Source: Alistipes onderdonkii (GTDB lineage Bacteria > Bacteroidota > Bacteroidia > Bacteroidales > Rikenellaceae). From it: a stretch of DNA of 64,000 bases. The stretch is taken from NCBI RefSeq assembly GCF_025145285.1, contig NZ_CP102251.1, positions 2,170,001 through 2,234,000 on the forward strand. The letters run 5' to 3'. The notes beneath the pieces are model-generated. The model had not been told where the DNA came from. It was given only the letters and a program-made list of their open reading frames with translations, and searched no databases. Made by a program: the position numbers and the translations under genes. Below are positions 9,713 through 20,500 of the stretch, one piece after another; within the stretch, counting starts at the first letter, position 1; the number at the start of each line of letters is the position of its first letter.

Positions 9713-10981
9713 TTAATATACCCAGCCGGTCAGTGAGATCTCCTCAATGTCAAACGTGTAGGTCTGACCGTCCCAGTTACCGAGGTTCTTGATCCGGATG
9801 TAGCGTACCTTGGGCTGTTCGCCTGTGAACTCGAAGTCGAATCCAGCTACTCCCTTGGCTCGATCCTCCTCAGTCTCGACCCCAACGGGTGATCCCGAAG
9901 GCTTGGTGACTATAAAGTCGCCAAGCAACGTCCAGCTGTCCCAACTGCCGTCGGCCTTCGGTTCGCGCGAACCCCATATTTGGAAGTGCTGCATGTGTAT
10001 TGGGGCGTAGTGTAATCGGACGCCGGGCGTCGTGCCGTCGTCGCCGTAATTCCAAAGTTTGAGCGAGGTCAGTTTGACCGTTTGTCCCGTGTCGAAGGTT
10101 ACCCACTGTGGTGTTGCAGGGTCGGTGCCGTTCGAGACGAAACGCTGCGTCCAATCTTCCTGCGTGATGCCGTCCCAGATCTTTTCGAGGCCGAGAACTC
10201 CGGCAGCCGGTGTGGCGTCGCCGGGTAGCGTCAGGACGGAGAACATCGTTTTGTCCAGTTCCTTCAGCTCTGCTTCAGGGGCTACGGCCACATAAGTAGT
10301 GCTCGGCGAATAAAAGATGTCTAGGCAATCTGTGGTGGGTTTGTAGAGGGATATGTGGGTAATATCCGTACCGCTTTTATAGCGAGGAAGCGTGGTGGTG
10401 GTTTCTGTTACAGGAACGCTGACGGTATGGCTGATGCCATCGGTATCGGTGTAAGTTACCTCTGACGCATAGACGCCCCGGGATGTGTCGATGGCCCGCC
10501 ATTCGATGACGGCGTTGACCGTACCGTCGTCGGCCTCCTCCTCCTTGGCCGAATTGATCAGCCGGTTAGAGAGGCTCGATTTGTAGGAATCGCCGTAGGA
10601 AGAGCCCGTCGCAGTTACCGGGATGGAGCTATTGCCCAGCTTGTCGTAGGTCATGATCTCGAAACTGTAACTGTTCTCTGGCAGTTCGATTATTTTATAT
10701 AGCTGGTTGCTCTGGCTCAAATCGACCGGTACCTCGACCCAGTCGGCACGCAGGTTCCAGTATATGCGGCAATTCACTACCTTGGGGTCGGAACCAAACC
10801 TGCCCGTCACGGCAACACGTCCGTCACCGGCCAACACAGCTACAGTGTCTATTTTACCCGTGTATTCGATCTCACCGCCTTCCAGGAATTTGGTATATTC
10901 GTTCATATCCGTGCAGCCCGCCGATACCATAATGGTAAACGCGGATAGAAATAATAGCTTGTATATCAGATGTATTTTCAT
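9713..10981 (-). CDS. DUF4998-type surface glycan-binding lipoprotein (SusE/F position)
   Basis: 422 aa lipoprotein with lipobox MVSAGC near residue 22. The N-terminal half resembles DUF4998-type modules found after SusD genes. The C-terminal half (from about residue 265) is a discoidin-like domain with QWVTFDTGQTVKLTSLKLWN and a closing FDIEEISLTGWVY strand, closely matching the C-terminus of the preceding lipoprotein gene. By position it is a third or fourth component of the outer-membrane glycan-binding complex. The family is known mainly from genomic context, so the ligand is not inferable. Confidence 0.75.
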   Translation of the reverse strand: MKIHLIYKLLFLSAFTIMVSAGCTDMNEYTKFLEGGEIEYTGKIDTVAVLAGDGRVAVTGRFGSDPKVVNCRIYWNLRADWVEVPVDLSQSNQLYKIIELPENSYSFEIMTYDKLGNSSIPVTATGSSYGDSYKSSLSNRLINSAKEEEADDGTVNAVIEWRAIDTSRGVYASEVTYTDTDGISHTVSVPVTETTTTLPRYKSGTDITHISLYKPTTDCLDIFYSPSTTYVAVAPEAELKELDKTMFSVLTLPGDATPAAGVLGLEKIWDGITQEDWTQRFVSNGTDPATPQWVTFDTGQTVKLTSLKLWNYGDDGTTPGVRLHYAPIHMQHFQIWGSREPKADGSWDSWTLLGDFIVTKPSGSPVGVETEEDRAKGVAGFDFEFTGEQPKVRYIRIKNLGNWDGQTYTFDIEEISLTGWVY

Positions 10982-11011
10982 TTTAATTGGTCGTTTTTGT
11001 CAGTTAATTAA

Positions 11012-12208
11012 TCAACGCGGATCGCCGTATAGGGAAATCTCTTTGATCTCGAACCAGTAGGTGCCTTCCCAGTTCTCAAGGTTCTTTATCCGAATGTACC
11101 TGACTTGGGGGCCGTAGTCGAAGTTAAAATCGAAGCCTGCAACCCCGGCCTCAAAGTCTTCGTTCGACTCCTCGCCCGCAGGTAGCCCCGAGGGTTTTAC
11201 GACTTCGAAATCGCCGAGTAACGTCCAGTTATCCCAACTGCCGTCGGGGTTGGGCTCGAGGGTGCCCCACACCTGGAAATAACGCATGTGGCCCTGATAG
11301 TAGAACCACCGCACTCCGTTGGGATCGGCGCCGTAGTTCCAGAGTTTCAGACGGCTTAGCCGGGCGGTCTGCCCCATGTCGAACGTAATCCATTGTGGGG
11401 AGTCGCTGGCCTGCGTTACTAGACGGTACGGAGCGGTATAGCTGGCGTCGCCGTCCCATATCTTGCCGACATTGAGCAGGTTTTGTGGATCCTGGATGGC
11501 GGCATCGCCAGGCATTGTACGTTCCGAGAATTTTGATTTATCGAGCAGTTGCTCGTAAAGCGGCACGATGTCGGTATACAAGGTGTCGGTATAGTTCAAG
11601 AAGCGATCTCGAACGGTGGCTCCTACTTTGTATTGCAATGTATCCAGCCCTCGCTGCGTGCGGTTGATCTTGGCCGCGGAGGAGTGGATGCTTTCGAGTT
11701 GGCGCCACTTGCCAGTGGTGTCCTGGATGATCAGTTCGATGGACACCTCATACCGGTCGGGATTGTTGGCCTGGATATTGACCCCGGAGAAGTCGCCTGA
11801 GATCTCCATCGACCGGCGTACGCCCCAAATCGGGTTTTCGAGAGGATAAACTTTTACCGTTACGGGGTTTGAAGCGACTTCGCTCCGGTTGACGGCGTAG
11901 AGCTGTATTTCATACTCCTTGGCATCCCGGAATCCGTCAAGTACCATCCGGTCGGTGTAGTATGAGGCTTTGACCTCGCGTGTGGCTCCCGAATGGAGCT
12001 GGTAGACGGCCTTGACATAAAGCAGATCCTGGTCTTTGGGCAGGGTGTAGGATATAGCGACCTTGCCGGCCATGTTCTCAACCAGCACGTTGCTCACCTC
12101 GCCCGGCTGGGTCGTGTTGTTTTCCATCGGCCCAGTCTTGTCGTCTGCGCAGGCAGATAAGAAGGCGGGAAGAAGGAATATGATGCAGTATGTTATGATC
12201 TTTTTCAT
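11012..12208 (-). CDS. DUF4959/DUF5000-type surface lipoprotein following SusD
   Basis: 398 aa from the ATG at 12208. The start at 12238 would overlap susD by 7 bp and precede the signal peptide, so the internal Met is preferred. The lipoprotein signal ends LSACADD. A fibronectin-like segment (GEVSNVLVENMAGKVAISYT) comes first, a middle domain follows, and the C-terminal about 140 residues are a discoidin-like domain with QWITFDMGQTARLSRLKLWN. This architecture is common for PUL lipoproteins placed just after SusD, and a glycan-binding role at the cell surface is inferred from context. The gene is 23 bp downstream of susD and 30 bp upstream of the next lipoprotein. Confidence 0.8.
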   Translation of the reverse strand: MKKIITYCIIFLLPAFLSACADDKTGPMENNTTQPGEVSNVLVENMAGKVAISYTLPKDQDLLYVKAVYQLHSGATREVKASYYTDRMVLDGFRDAKEYEIQLYAVNRSEVASNPVTVKVYPLENPIWGVRRSMEISGDFSGVNIQANNPDRYEVSIELIIQDTTGKWRQLESIHSSAAKINRTQRGLDTLQYKVGATVRDRFLNYTDTLYTDIVPLYEQLLDKSKFSERTMPGDAAIQDPQNLLNVGKIWDGDASYTAPYRLVTQASDSPQWITFDMGQTARLSRLKLWNYGADPNGVRWFYYQGHMRYFQVWGTLEPNPDGSWDNWTLLGDFEVVKPSGLPAGEESNEDFEAGVAGFDFNFDYGPQVRYIRIKNLENWEGTYWFEIKEISLYGDPR

Positions 12209-12231
12209 GATAAAACGTATTTTGATGTTTT

Positions 12232-14160
12232 TTACCATCCTGGATTCTGGCGCAAGGCGGGGTTGACGGTCAGCTGGTAATCTTTGATTGGCCAGAGGTA
12301 GTCGCGGGGAATGACGAATTTCTGCTGGAAAAGGGTGCGAACTTGATAGTAGTCGATCGCCTCCGTCTGGTTGATGTCCCAGCCGGTGATCGGATTGTTC
12401 AATTCAGTCGCTGCGGTTTTCCATCGCCGGAGATCCCACAGGCGGCTGCCCTCGAAACATAGCTCGTTGAGACGCTCGCGGCGGATAATCTCACGCATGC
12501 CTTCTTTGGTGGTCGGCTTGGCCGGGTTCTTGGAGAAGTTCGTCCAGGAATAGGCTACGGACTCCAGACCGGCGCGTTTGCGGACACGGTTGACGTATTC
12601 GTGTACGTCGTCTACGGGGCCCTGCCATTCGTTCAGCGCCTCGGCGTACATCAGGTATACGTCGGCCAGGCGGATCGCTGGCCACGGGTACTCTTTGATG
12701 GCATTGTTCGTGTTGGTGAATGAAGAGTCCCAATGTACCAGTTTCTTGATGAAATAGCCCGACTCAGAGTGGAGTCCCAGGGGATTGCCTGCCGCAAGCT
12801 GGTTCTTTTTTGCCTTGACCACATAGGCCTCGGCGTCGTTTCGGGATGCGATGTCGGACATCAGCCATTTGCCGCCGTCGAAACCCATGCAGGCATAGAA
12901 ACGGTTTTCCCGGTCGAAATTCAGACGGGCTGTTTCAAAACGTACATCAAAATTGTAAACCTCGTCGTCGGTGGCTGTCCGCAGTTCGTTGATAGTTGAA
13001 AAATCGAGTGTCTTGTCCTCCTCGATGGGCACGCCGTTCTTGGTGTAAAACTGTTGGGCGATCTTGAGGGTAGGGGCCAATGCCGCATAGCAGAGGGTCA
13101 GTGTCATTTCATTTGTCAGGCGCGGCATGCAATAATTCTGCATGGTGGTCGCACGGCTGTCGGACAGTCCCCAGACGATCTCCTTGTTCCACCTTTCGCA
13201 GACCGCATGCCGGATGCTCATCTGAATAAGGCTTGTTTCTGAGAGTTTGAACCCAGACATTGACTGGTCGAAGTAGAATAAGTCGTGGCTAGCGTTGGTA
13301 GCATCGTCGATGGCCTGTTTGGCCGCTTCAGCTGCTTTTTCCCATTTTGTGGCGTCTTCGACAGGATTGAAATAGGGATTACCTTCTTCGTCCTTGAAGT
13401 TGGCGTAGTCCGGGTTGCCGTTGAACAACGGGCTTGCGGCCATCAGTAATAACTTTGCCTTTAATGCGCGGTTGATTGCCTTGTCGATTCGCCCATACTC
13501 ACCCTTCACGCGGATGGAGGTCGGCAGGTCTGCATAGGATTCGTCGAGTAGATCCGATATGTATTGCACACACTCGTCGACGGGTTGGCGCTTGATCTGC
13601 ATTTCTTCGGCCGTGGCCGAGATGGGGAGGTTCTTGTCGACGATGGGAATGGGGCCATACATGCGCAACAAGAAGAAGTGATAGTAGGCTTTCAGGAATT
13701 TAACCTCAGCCAGCCAGCGACTGCGCTTGTCCAGCGTTAAGTCTTTGACCTTGCTCATGTCCGACACGTTTTCGAGGAAAGTGTTGCATTCGCGAATCGC
13801 CATGAAGTAGGGTTGTCCCTCCATCGATCCGTCCCAATAGTTGGCTATGGGGTCGTTGGAATTTTGCATGTTGCGTGCGATGTAATCCCATGTGTATGCC
13901 TGGGGTTGTAAACGGGGATATGCCATCCATATCTCGTCGCCCGCTACGAGGGACGGGTTGGCCGCCAGATTTGCAAGGTCGGGCAGGAAGGAGTAGCAGG
14001 TATACAGGTATTTTTCCGCTTCGATCTCGCTCGCGAAAGCGTGGTCTATCGTGGCTACGTCGTCGGGCACAATGTCCAGATAATTACAGGACGAGAACAG
14101 CGATCCTACAGTTAGTAGAACCGTGATGGAAATAATTTTTATATTCGATATTTGTTTCAT
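12232..14160 (-). CDS. susD-like: SusD/RagB family outer-membrane glycan-binding lipoprotein
   Basis: 642 aa. Signal peptide with lipobox LFSSC, followed by NYLDIVPDDVATIDHAF, the usual SusD start. Helical TPR-like regions follow, then the family signature near the C-terminus (IRRERLNELCFEGSRLWDLR). It acts as the surface lid that captures oligosaccharides for the SusC channel. It is 33 bp downstream of susC in the same orientation. At over 640 residues it is at the long end for the family. Confidence 0.95.
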   Translation of the reverse strand: MKQISNIKIISITVLLTVGSLFSSCNYLDIVPDDVATIDHAFASEIEAEKYLYTCYSFLPDLANLAANPSLVAGDEIWMAYPRLQPQAYTWDYIARNMQNSNDPIANYWDGSMEGQPYFMAIRECNTFLENVSDMSKVKDLTLDKRSRWLAEVKFLKAYYHFFLLRMYGPIPIVDKNLPISATAEEMQIKRQPVDECVQYISDLLDESYADLPTSIRVKGEYGRIDKAINRALKAKLLLMAASPLFNGNPDYANFKDEEGNPYFNPVEDATKWEKAAEAAKQAIDDATNASHDLFYFDQSMSGFKLSETSLIQMSIRHAVCERWNKEIVWGLSDSRATTMQNYCMPRLTNEMTLTLCYAALAPTLKIAQQFYTKNGVPIEEDKTLDFSTINELRTATDDEVYNFDVRFETARLNFDRENRFYACMGFDGGKWLMSDIASRNDAEAYVVKAKKNQLAAGNPLGLHSESGYFIKKLVHWDSSFTNTNNAIKEYPWPAIRLADVYLMYAEALNEWQGPVDDVHEYVNRVRKRAGLESVAYSWTNFSKNPAKPTTKEGMREIIRRERLNELCFEGSRLWDLRRWKTAATELNNPITGWDINQTEAIDYYQVRTLFQQKFVIPRDYLWPIKDYQLTVNPALRQNPGW

Positions 14161-14193
14161 ATTCGGATTGATCTTGATACGGTTAACTTATTC

Positions 14194-17100
14194 TTAAAGG
14201 GTAATGTTCAAACCGATATTGTAAGTTCTCTGTACTGGGTAGCCAAGGCCACTTCCGCCCATTTCGGGATCCCAAAGTTTGAACTGGCTGATCGAAAACA
14301 GGTTCGAACAGTTTGCATATACGCGCAGGCCTTTCAGGCCGATCTTGAGGGCAACCTTATCGGGCAGATTGTAGCCAATTTCAATTGATTTGAGACGGAG
14401 GAATGCTCCGTTTCTCATCCACCAGGTAGAGGTTTGGTTATTGTTGGCCCGCGTTTTATCACTCAAGCGTGGCCAGAATGCATAGGAATTGCGATTATCT
14501 TCGGACCAATGGTCGTTGGCGATAACTTTCAGCAGGCCGCTCTGCAGACCATTGCCCCGGTCGATGAAGGGTGCGCAGGCATCTGCGTCGATGAAGATCG
14601 AAGAGCGACCGGATCCCTGGAAATAGAAACTGAAATCGAATCCCTTGTACCCCATGGTCGCACCGAATCCATAGTTGATTTCGGGTGTGGTGGGGTGTCC
14701 GATAGGTACTTTGTCAGCTTCGGTGATTTGTCCGTCGCCGTTGATGTCGCGGTATTTGATATCGCCAGCCTCGTATTCTCCGAAAGTTTGCAGCGGCGAG
14801 TTGGCCACCTCGTCATCGTCGATGAAGAGGCGCTCGGCAATATAGCCATAGGGCTGACCGATGCGTTGCCCCACGACGCTTCGGTAGTACTCGTTGGCTG
14901 CATAGGCGGGTTCATCGTATCTCGTTATCTTGCTCGTGGCGAAGGTAAAGGTGCCCCTTACCTGTGTCCAAAAGCCGTTACTGAAGAATTTGGCGTAATC
15001 AAGCGAAATGTCGATGCCCTTGGTCTCGGCTTTACCTACGTTTGCCGAACCGTTGGTTTGCAGACCCATCGTGCTGGGGACATAGGAGCGCGTGAGCAGG
15101 ATGTTCGAGCGTTTTTGCTGGTAGACGTCCACCATAAGAGTCAGATCCCAGAGCCCTACGTCCAGGCCGACGTTCAGCTGGCGCGATTCTTCCCAGCCGA
15201 TCTTGTAGTTTGCGTAACGTGAGATCGATACGCCTGGTTTAGTCGTGTAAGGAGAATTGTCGCCGAAAGAATGTCCCCGGTTCGAATCGTTGAGATTCAC
15301 GTTTGACATGTAGAAAAAGCGGTCGTTCACATCGCCGATCTGATCGTTGCCGACCAGGCCGTAGGAAGCCCTGATCTTGAGGTTTCTCACTATGTCTTTG
15401 GCAGATTCGAAAAATGGTTCGTTGGAGATTGTCCAGCCGGCCCCGACCGAAGGGAAGAAGCCCCAGCGGTTATGCTGGGCGAAACGCTCCGAACCGTTGT
15501 ATCCGAAGTTGAATTCCAAGAAGTATCTCGAATCGTACGCATAGGAGAAGCGCCCGGAAAGGCCTAGGTTACGTGAGGGCAGCGAAGCCTCCAATGTGGC
15601 TGCGTCGCCCGTGACGGAGTGTCGTATCGTACCGATGAGCATGCCCCCAACCGCGTGTTTTTCAGCGAAGGTGCGGTTGTAGTTGATTGCAGCTTCCCCA
15701 TAAAAAACCGTGTTCAGTTTTTTCTCTCCCGGAGTATAGTTTAGGTATTCGGTGCCAGTGGTTCCGATGGATCCGTCGCCGCCCGGGTTGAGGCACCTTA
15801 ATTGGACACCGTCGTCGGTGGCGGTTGCCTGATAGTAAAACGGGTTGTATTGGCGGCTGGAGGAGAAATAGCTGTAACGTTGGGTGTAGCCCATAACCCG
15901 CGCCGAGAGACCCTCGGTCAGGAAACTGAAATCCTGTTCCAACTCAAGCTGCGCCATAATCGTCGAACTACTGTATGTTTGGTAGCCGGAAATCATTTGT
16001 GCATAAGGGTTGACATAGAGGGTATTTGTGGAATTGGGAACTAGCGCGCTACCGAACATGATGTGCGAGGTGTTGGGCGAATAGCTCGACGGGTAGTAGG
16101 CAGGAAAAGCCACGGGGTTGGCTAGGAGGGCTGAGTTGAAGATCTGGGATCCTCCTCCGATTGGCCCTGTGTAGTCATCGAACTGGCCGTATACGCGCAC
16201 CTTTGCTACGGTCGATTTCGTGAGGTTGATGTCGGTATTACTGCGGATGGAGTAATTCTTCAGTTTGACATTGTTGTTGAAGTTGTTGGCATCGTTGTTT
16301 CTGAGTACACCATTGTCGATGTTGAAGGTGCCCGATATGTAATACCTGGCGACTTTACCGCCGCCTGCCAGACTGGCATTAAAACGCTGGTTCATCGTGT
16401 AATCCTTGATCATTTGTTTGATCCAGTTGTTGTTGGGATAAAGAATCGGGTTTGCTCCTTTGCGGGTGTTTTCGATCTTGCTCAGTGAATAGGTCAGCGG
16501 CGAAAGGGGGTTGCGGGTGAACGCAGCCTCGTTGGCCAGTTCCATGTAGGTGATGTTATCTGCAAGCCTGAAATTGCGGGTGTTGGACGAGATGGAGTTT
16601 TCGGCGCGGAAGGTGAAGCGCGTAGCTCCCTCCTCGCCGCTCTTCGTGTTGACGAGGACTACCCCATTGGCACCGCGGGCTCCGTATACGGCGGCGGCGG
16701 TGGCATCCTTGAGGATTGAGAATGTGGCGATATCGTCGGGTTGCAGGCGTGCCAAGTCGGTCGATGACGATTCGATGCCGTCAATCAGGATCAATGGGTC
16801 GACCTTACCGGTGCCGAATGAACCGATACCGCGGATGAAGAACTGTGCGTTGTCCTGGCCGGGTTCGCCGCTGCGCTGGTAGGAGATCATGCCCGGGATG
16901 CGGCCGGCGAGCATGGTGGTGAGATTGCTGGTGGGGCCTTTCAGTTCTTTAGGGCTGATGGTGGTGATGGAACTCACGAGACTTTCTTTCTTTTGGGTGC
17001 CGAATCCGACTACTACTACATCGTCGATGTTGGTCGCTGCTTCATAGAGGGTGACGAACCGCAGTTGGGCTGGGGCATCGGCTGAGAACTTTTTTGTTTC

Positions 17101-17448
17101 GTAGCCCAATAGTGAGAAGGTTACGACGCTCCCGGCAGGGACACTCAATGTATAATCCCCGTCGAGCCCTGTGGTGGTGCCCAAGACAGTGCCTTCCACG
17201 ATGACGGTTACACCGACCAGGGGCTGGTTGTCCGACGACATGACGTTACCGCTGATTTTGACCATTTTCTTGCTTTGGATGTCGGTTCGGACAGCTGTAG
17301 CAGTGCCTGCAGACTGTTTGTTGGTTTCATTTGCAAAAGCTTCCGATATTCCCATTGTACTGGTAAGTCCCAGTGCAATCAGGGAATGCAAAGACCTGGA
17401 AAGAGCGGTTCTCCCACTCTTTTGGGTAGATCTCTTGAACATAGGCAT
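14194..17448 (-). CDS. susC-like: SusC/RagA family TonB-linked outer-membrane transporter
   Basis: 1084 aa. After a signal region (an alternative Met at residue 3 is possible), residues about 65-150 form a carboxypeptidase-like regulatory domain (ISGNVMSSDNQPLVGVTVIV). A TonB-box-like segment DDVVVVGFGTQKKESL follows, then a plug domain with FFIRGIGSFGTGKVDPLILI and a 22-stranded barrel ending in YNIGLNITL. It imports the oligosaccharides bound by SusD, using TonB energy. It is 134 bp downstream of the GH38 gene. No promoter of the Bacteroidetes type was seen in that gap, so it may be co-transcribed with GH38. Confidence 0.95.
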   Translation of the reverse strand: MPMFKRSTQKSGRTALSRSLHSLIALGLTSTMGISEAFANETNKQSAGTATAVRTDIQSKKMVKISGNVMSSDNQPLVGVTVIVEGTVLGTTTGLDGDYTLSVPAGSVVTFSLLGYETKKFSADAPAQLRFVTLYEAATNIDDVVVVGFGTQKKESLVSSITTISPKELKGPTSNLTTMLAGRIPGMISYQRSGEPGQDNAQFFIRGIGSFGTGKVDPLILIDGIESSSTDLARLQPDDIATFSILKDATAAAVYGARGANGVVLVNTKSGEEGATRFTFRAENSISSNTRNFRLADNITYMELANEAAFTRNPLSPLTYSLSKIENTRKGANPILYPNNNWIKQMIKDYTMNQRFNASLAGGGKVARYYISGTFNIDNGVLRNNDANNFNNNVKLKNYSIRSNTDINLTKSTVAKVRVYGQFDDYTGPIGGGSQIFNSALLANPVAFPAYYPSSYSPNTSHIMFGSALVPNSTNTLYVNPYAQMISGYQTYSSSTIMAQLELEQDFSFLTEGLSARVMGYTQRYSYFSSSRQYNPFYYQATATDDGVQLRCLNPGGDGSIGTTGTEYLNYTPGEKKLNTVFYGEAAINYNRTFAEKHAVGGMLIGTIRHSVTGDAATLEASLPSRNLGLSGRFSYAYDSRYFLEFNFGYNGSERFAQHNRWGFFPSVGAGWTISNEPFFESAKDIVRNLKIRASYGLVGNDQIGDVNDRFFYMSNVNLNDSNRGHSFGDNSPYTTKPGVSISRYANYKIGWEESRQLNVGLDVGLWDLTLMVDVYQQKRSNILLTRSYVPSTMGLQTNGSANVGKAETKGIDISLDYAKFFSNGFWTQVRGTFTFATSKITRYDEPAYAANEYYRSVVGQRIGQPYGYIAERLFIDDDEVANSPLQTFGEYEAGDIKYRDINGDGQITEADKVPIGHPTTPEINYGFGATMGYKGFDFSFYFQGSGRSSIFIDADACAPFIDRGNGLQSGLLKVIANDHWSEDNRNSYAFWPRLSDKTRANNNQTSTWWMRNGAFLRLKSIEIGYNLPDKVALKIGLKGLRVYANCSNLFSISQFKLWDPEMGGSGLGYPVQRTYNIGLNITL

Positions 17449-17582
17449 TTTGATTTGGTGGTTAGTAAAAGGTTTATAATTAGGTGACTCAAGTTTTTCC
17501 GGCCAGAAGGTCGAGGTGCCGGGCAGGTAAGTTCCCGGAACTTGTTTTTGATCAACTTTCTAGTGTAGTTTTGTTTTGATTC

Positions 17583-20500
17583 TCAATACACCTCGAATTC
17601 ATAGATTCTGGCGGTATTTCCTTCGCTTTGGTCAGGTTTTGAGACCACGAGCCTCACGTATCGGGCGGTTACGGGCTGCGGAAGAACCCTGTCGGTTTCG
17701 AGGGCCGTGTTGTCGTAAACCGTGTCCACCGTTTTCCACTCTTCGCCGGGGCTCCGGCGCACCTGCAGGGAGTACTCCTTTGTGATGTAGTCCAGGGCTT
17801 CGAGCGCAGCGTGCATGACATACCAACCCCGGATCGTGGTCTCCCGTCCGAGATCCACCCCCAGCAGCTTGGGTTTAGCATCGCTGTAATCGCACCACTT
17901 GGTGGATACGTCCTCGTCGGTGGCGCACTCGGCCCTCTCGGAGGCGTTGACCTCCCCCGACCTTTCCACGACGGGTTTGCCGTAGAGCAGGTTTCGCCGC
18001 CCGGCCTGCGAGGCGTCGGCGCCTTTCACGGGCAGCTGCACGCGCAGCAGGTCGCAGGCCGCACCGATACCTCCGGCGGGGTCTTCGGCCACCGTCGCCG
18101 CGAACACCACGATGCGCGGGTCGTCGGGCAGTACCAGCTGCCGTGCCCCCTCGGGGATGTCGAGGCCGATGCGGAACATGTAGGTGAATTCGTAGGGCCT
18201 GTCCTCGTTGCGGATCATATCATGCTTGTGCGTGCCCACGAAGGCCACCTGCGCATCCTTGAGGTAGGGCTCGGTATGCCCCGTATGGCCCCACTGTCCG
18301 ATGAAGCCGCCATAATAGGGTACCAGTGCCGTGTGCTCCTTTCCGTCGACGGTGAATACGGCCTGCGTGTCGTTCATGGTCGAGGCGGCCAGCAGGTAGA
18401 GCTTGCCATAGCGCCCGCGGGGCAGGTCGATGGTGTCGCGGCGGCATTTGACGCCGTTCTCCGCGGCGGGATCCCCCATCTCGAAGCCGACACCCCCGTA
18501 CACGATGCGGGACGGCAGCAGCTCGGCGGCGTAGGAGCAGCCCTTGCCGTCGAAGTTGGCGTCCGAGCGGAACGGGTTGTAAGAGGCCGTTTTGACGTTG
18601 TAAGGCAGCTCCACCGCCGCCTCCGCGGCGGGCGTGAGCGCCCGGACGGGCTTGGCGAGTTTCACGCGGAAAGTCTTCATGCCGAAGGGCCCGACCTCGA
18701 AGCGCAGCTCGCGGCCGCAGAACTCCGCGTCGCCCACGACATCCTCCACGCCGTTGAGCTCCCGGGCGTCGACGATCTGCGCCGCGAAGCCCACCACGGC
18801 CTGCTGCGACCCGAGACCCGAGGTCTCGTAGAAACGAACCACATATTCGTCCGAATCCTCGGCCTGTTTGAGCGCCCGCAGCGCCACATTGGGGTTCTGC
18901 GAGGAGGCCAGCGAGAAGCTGCGGCCCAGCACCCCGCCATGGCGAGGCGCGACGAATGCCCGAAGCGGCTGGTTGAGCACCTCGGCCTTGCGCACGGCAC
19001 CTCCCGCGCGGTAATCGCCCGCGTGCCCTACGATCGAGTAGGTGAACGTATGGTGTCCGAAGTCCTGCTTGTTCTGGTAGGCGTAGCCGCCCTTGGTCGC
19101 AGGCGTATGCAGCAGCGTAAGGCGCAGCGTGTTGTCCGCGGGTTTGTCCCAGCCGTACTTGCTGTCGTTGAGCACCGAGACCCCGTAGCTGCCGTCCGCG
19201 TCGGTGAGGTCGGCCCACTGCTGCGCATAGACCTCGTAGGCGGTCGCGGTGTTGTTGCCCCGCGCCACGGAGCCCACGCCAAGGTCATAGACCGCCTCGG
19301 GGTTCGAGACCGAAAGCGGGAACTCGGCCTTCAGCAGCGCATTGGACGACTGCCAGTCGATGTCGTTCACAAGGTCGATCCTGTCGGCCTGGGCGCCTTC
19401 GCGCAGCGTGATCCACTGCCGGAAGCGGGAATCCCCCAGCGTGCGTTCCACGCATACCGAGGCGCGCAGGGGCCCCTCTTCGGCCACGGTGACCTTCACC
19501 TCGCCCGTGATGGCCTGCGGCGATGCGTCCACGGTCTTCTTGAGGATCTCCCAGGCCGGCCAGCTGTAAGACTCGTTCTGCGGGAAGAACGCAAGGCGGA
19601 TGGACTTGCCGGCGGCCACCAGTTCGCGGCCATGACGCTTGTCGACGATCGACGAGATGTCGCCGTTGGCGTCCAGCGTAAGTTTATAGACGCTGTTCTC
19701 CAGCCCCCATGCGCCGGCCTTTATCGCCGGGGCCTTCGGCTGCCCGCCCTTGCGGATGTCGTAGACGGCATACCCCGCAGCCGGGACGGTGGCCTCGACC
19801 AGCAGCCGCGTCTGCCCCTGCTGCGTGCCCAGCACCTGCGAGGGAACCCGGACGCCCTTGTCGTCGTAGACCGTGAACTTGCTGCCTTCGAGCGGAAGCG
19901 TAACCTCCACCACGTCCGAGACCTCGAACCCCGCAGCGTTGTAGAGCACCACGGGGAGCCCTTTGACATCGGTATCCAGACCCCGCGAAACCGCGCCAAC
20001 CGAGGTCGTGAGTACGTCCCCGAACTGTTTGAGCGAGATCAGCTCGTCGTTCCACGAGAACTCGTAGGCACGGGGGAGGCTCGTACCCGTAAGGTCGTCG
20101 TGAAACTGGTGCCAGATAAAGCGTTTCCAGGCCTCGGTGAGAACCTCGCGCGGGTAGGGCACGGCCCCGAGCCAGTCGGCGGCAACGGCGCTGCGCTCGG
20201 CAGCGTCCGCAAGCTGCTCGTTACGGCGGTTGTAGAGCTTCATCGCGGCCTGCGAGGTATAGCAACCCGTGGCATGCACGTCCATCAGCAACTCCCCGTT
20301 CCACACCGGAAGCTCCGGGTGGGAGGAATAGGGAAGATAGTCCTTGTAAAGGCGGTCGCTCGTGGCGCTGATGATCTCCACCGGCCCGTCGCCCTGCAGT
20401 CCCAGTTCCAAAGCCCGAACCGACTCGATGGTCGGGGCGCCGCCCGTGTCCCCCGTACCATAGTAATGGTAAACGGCATTCAGAGGGTTGCTCTGGGCGA

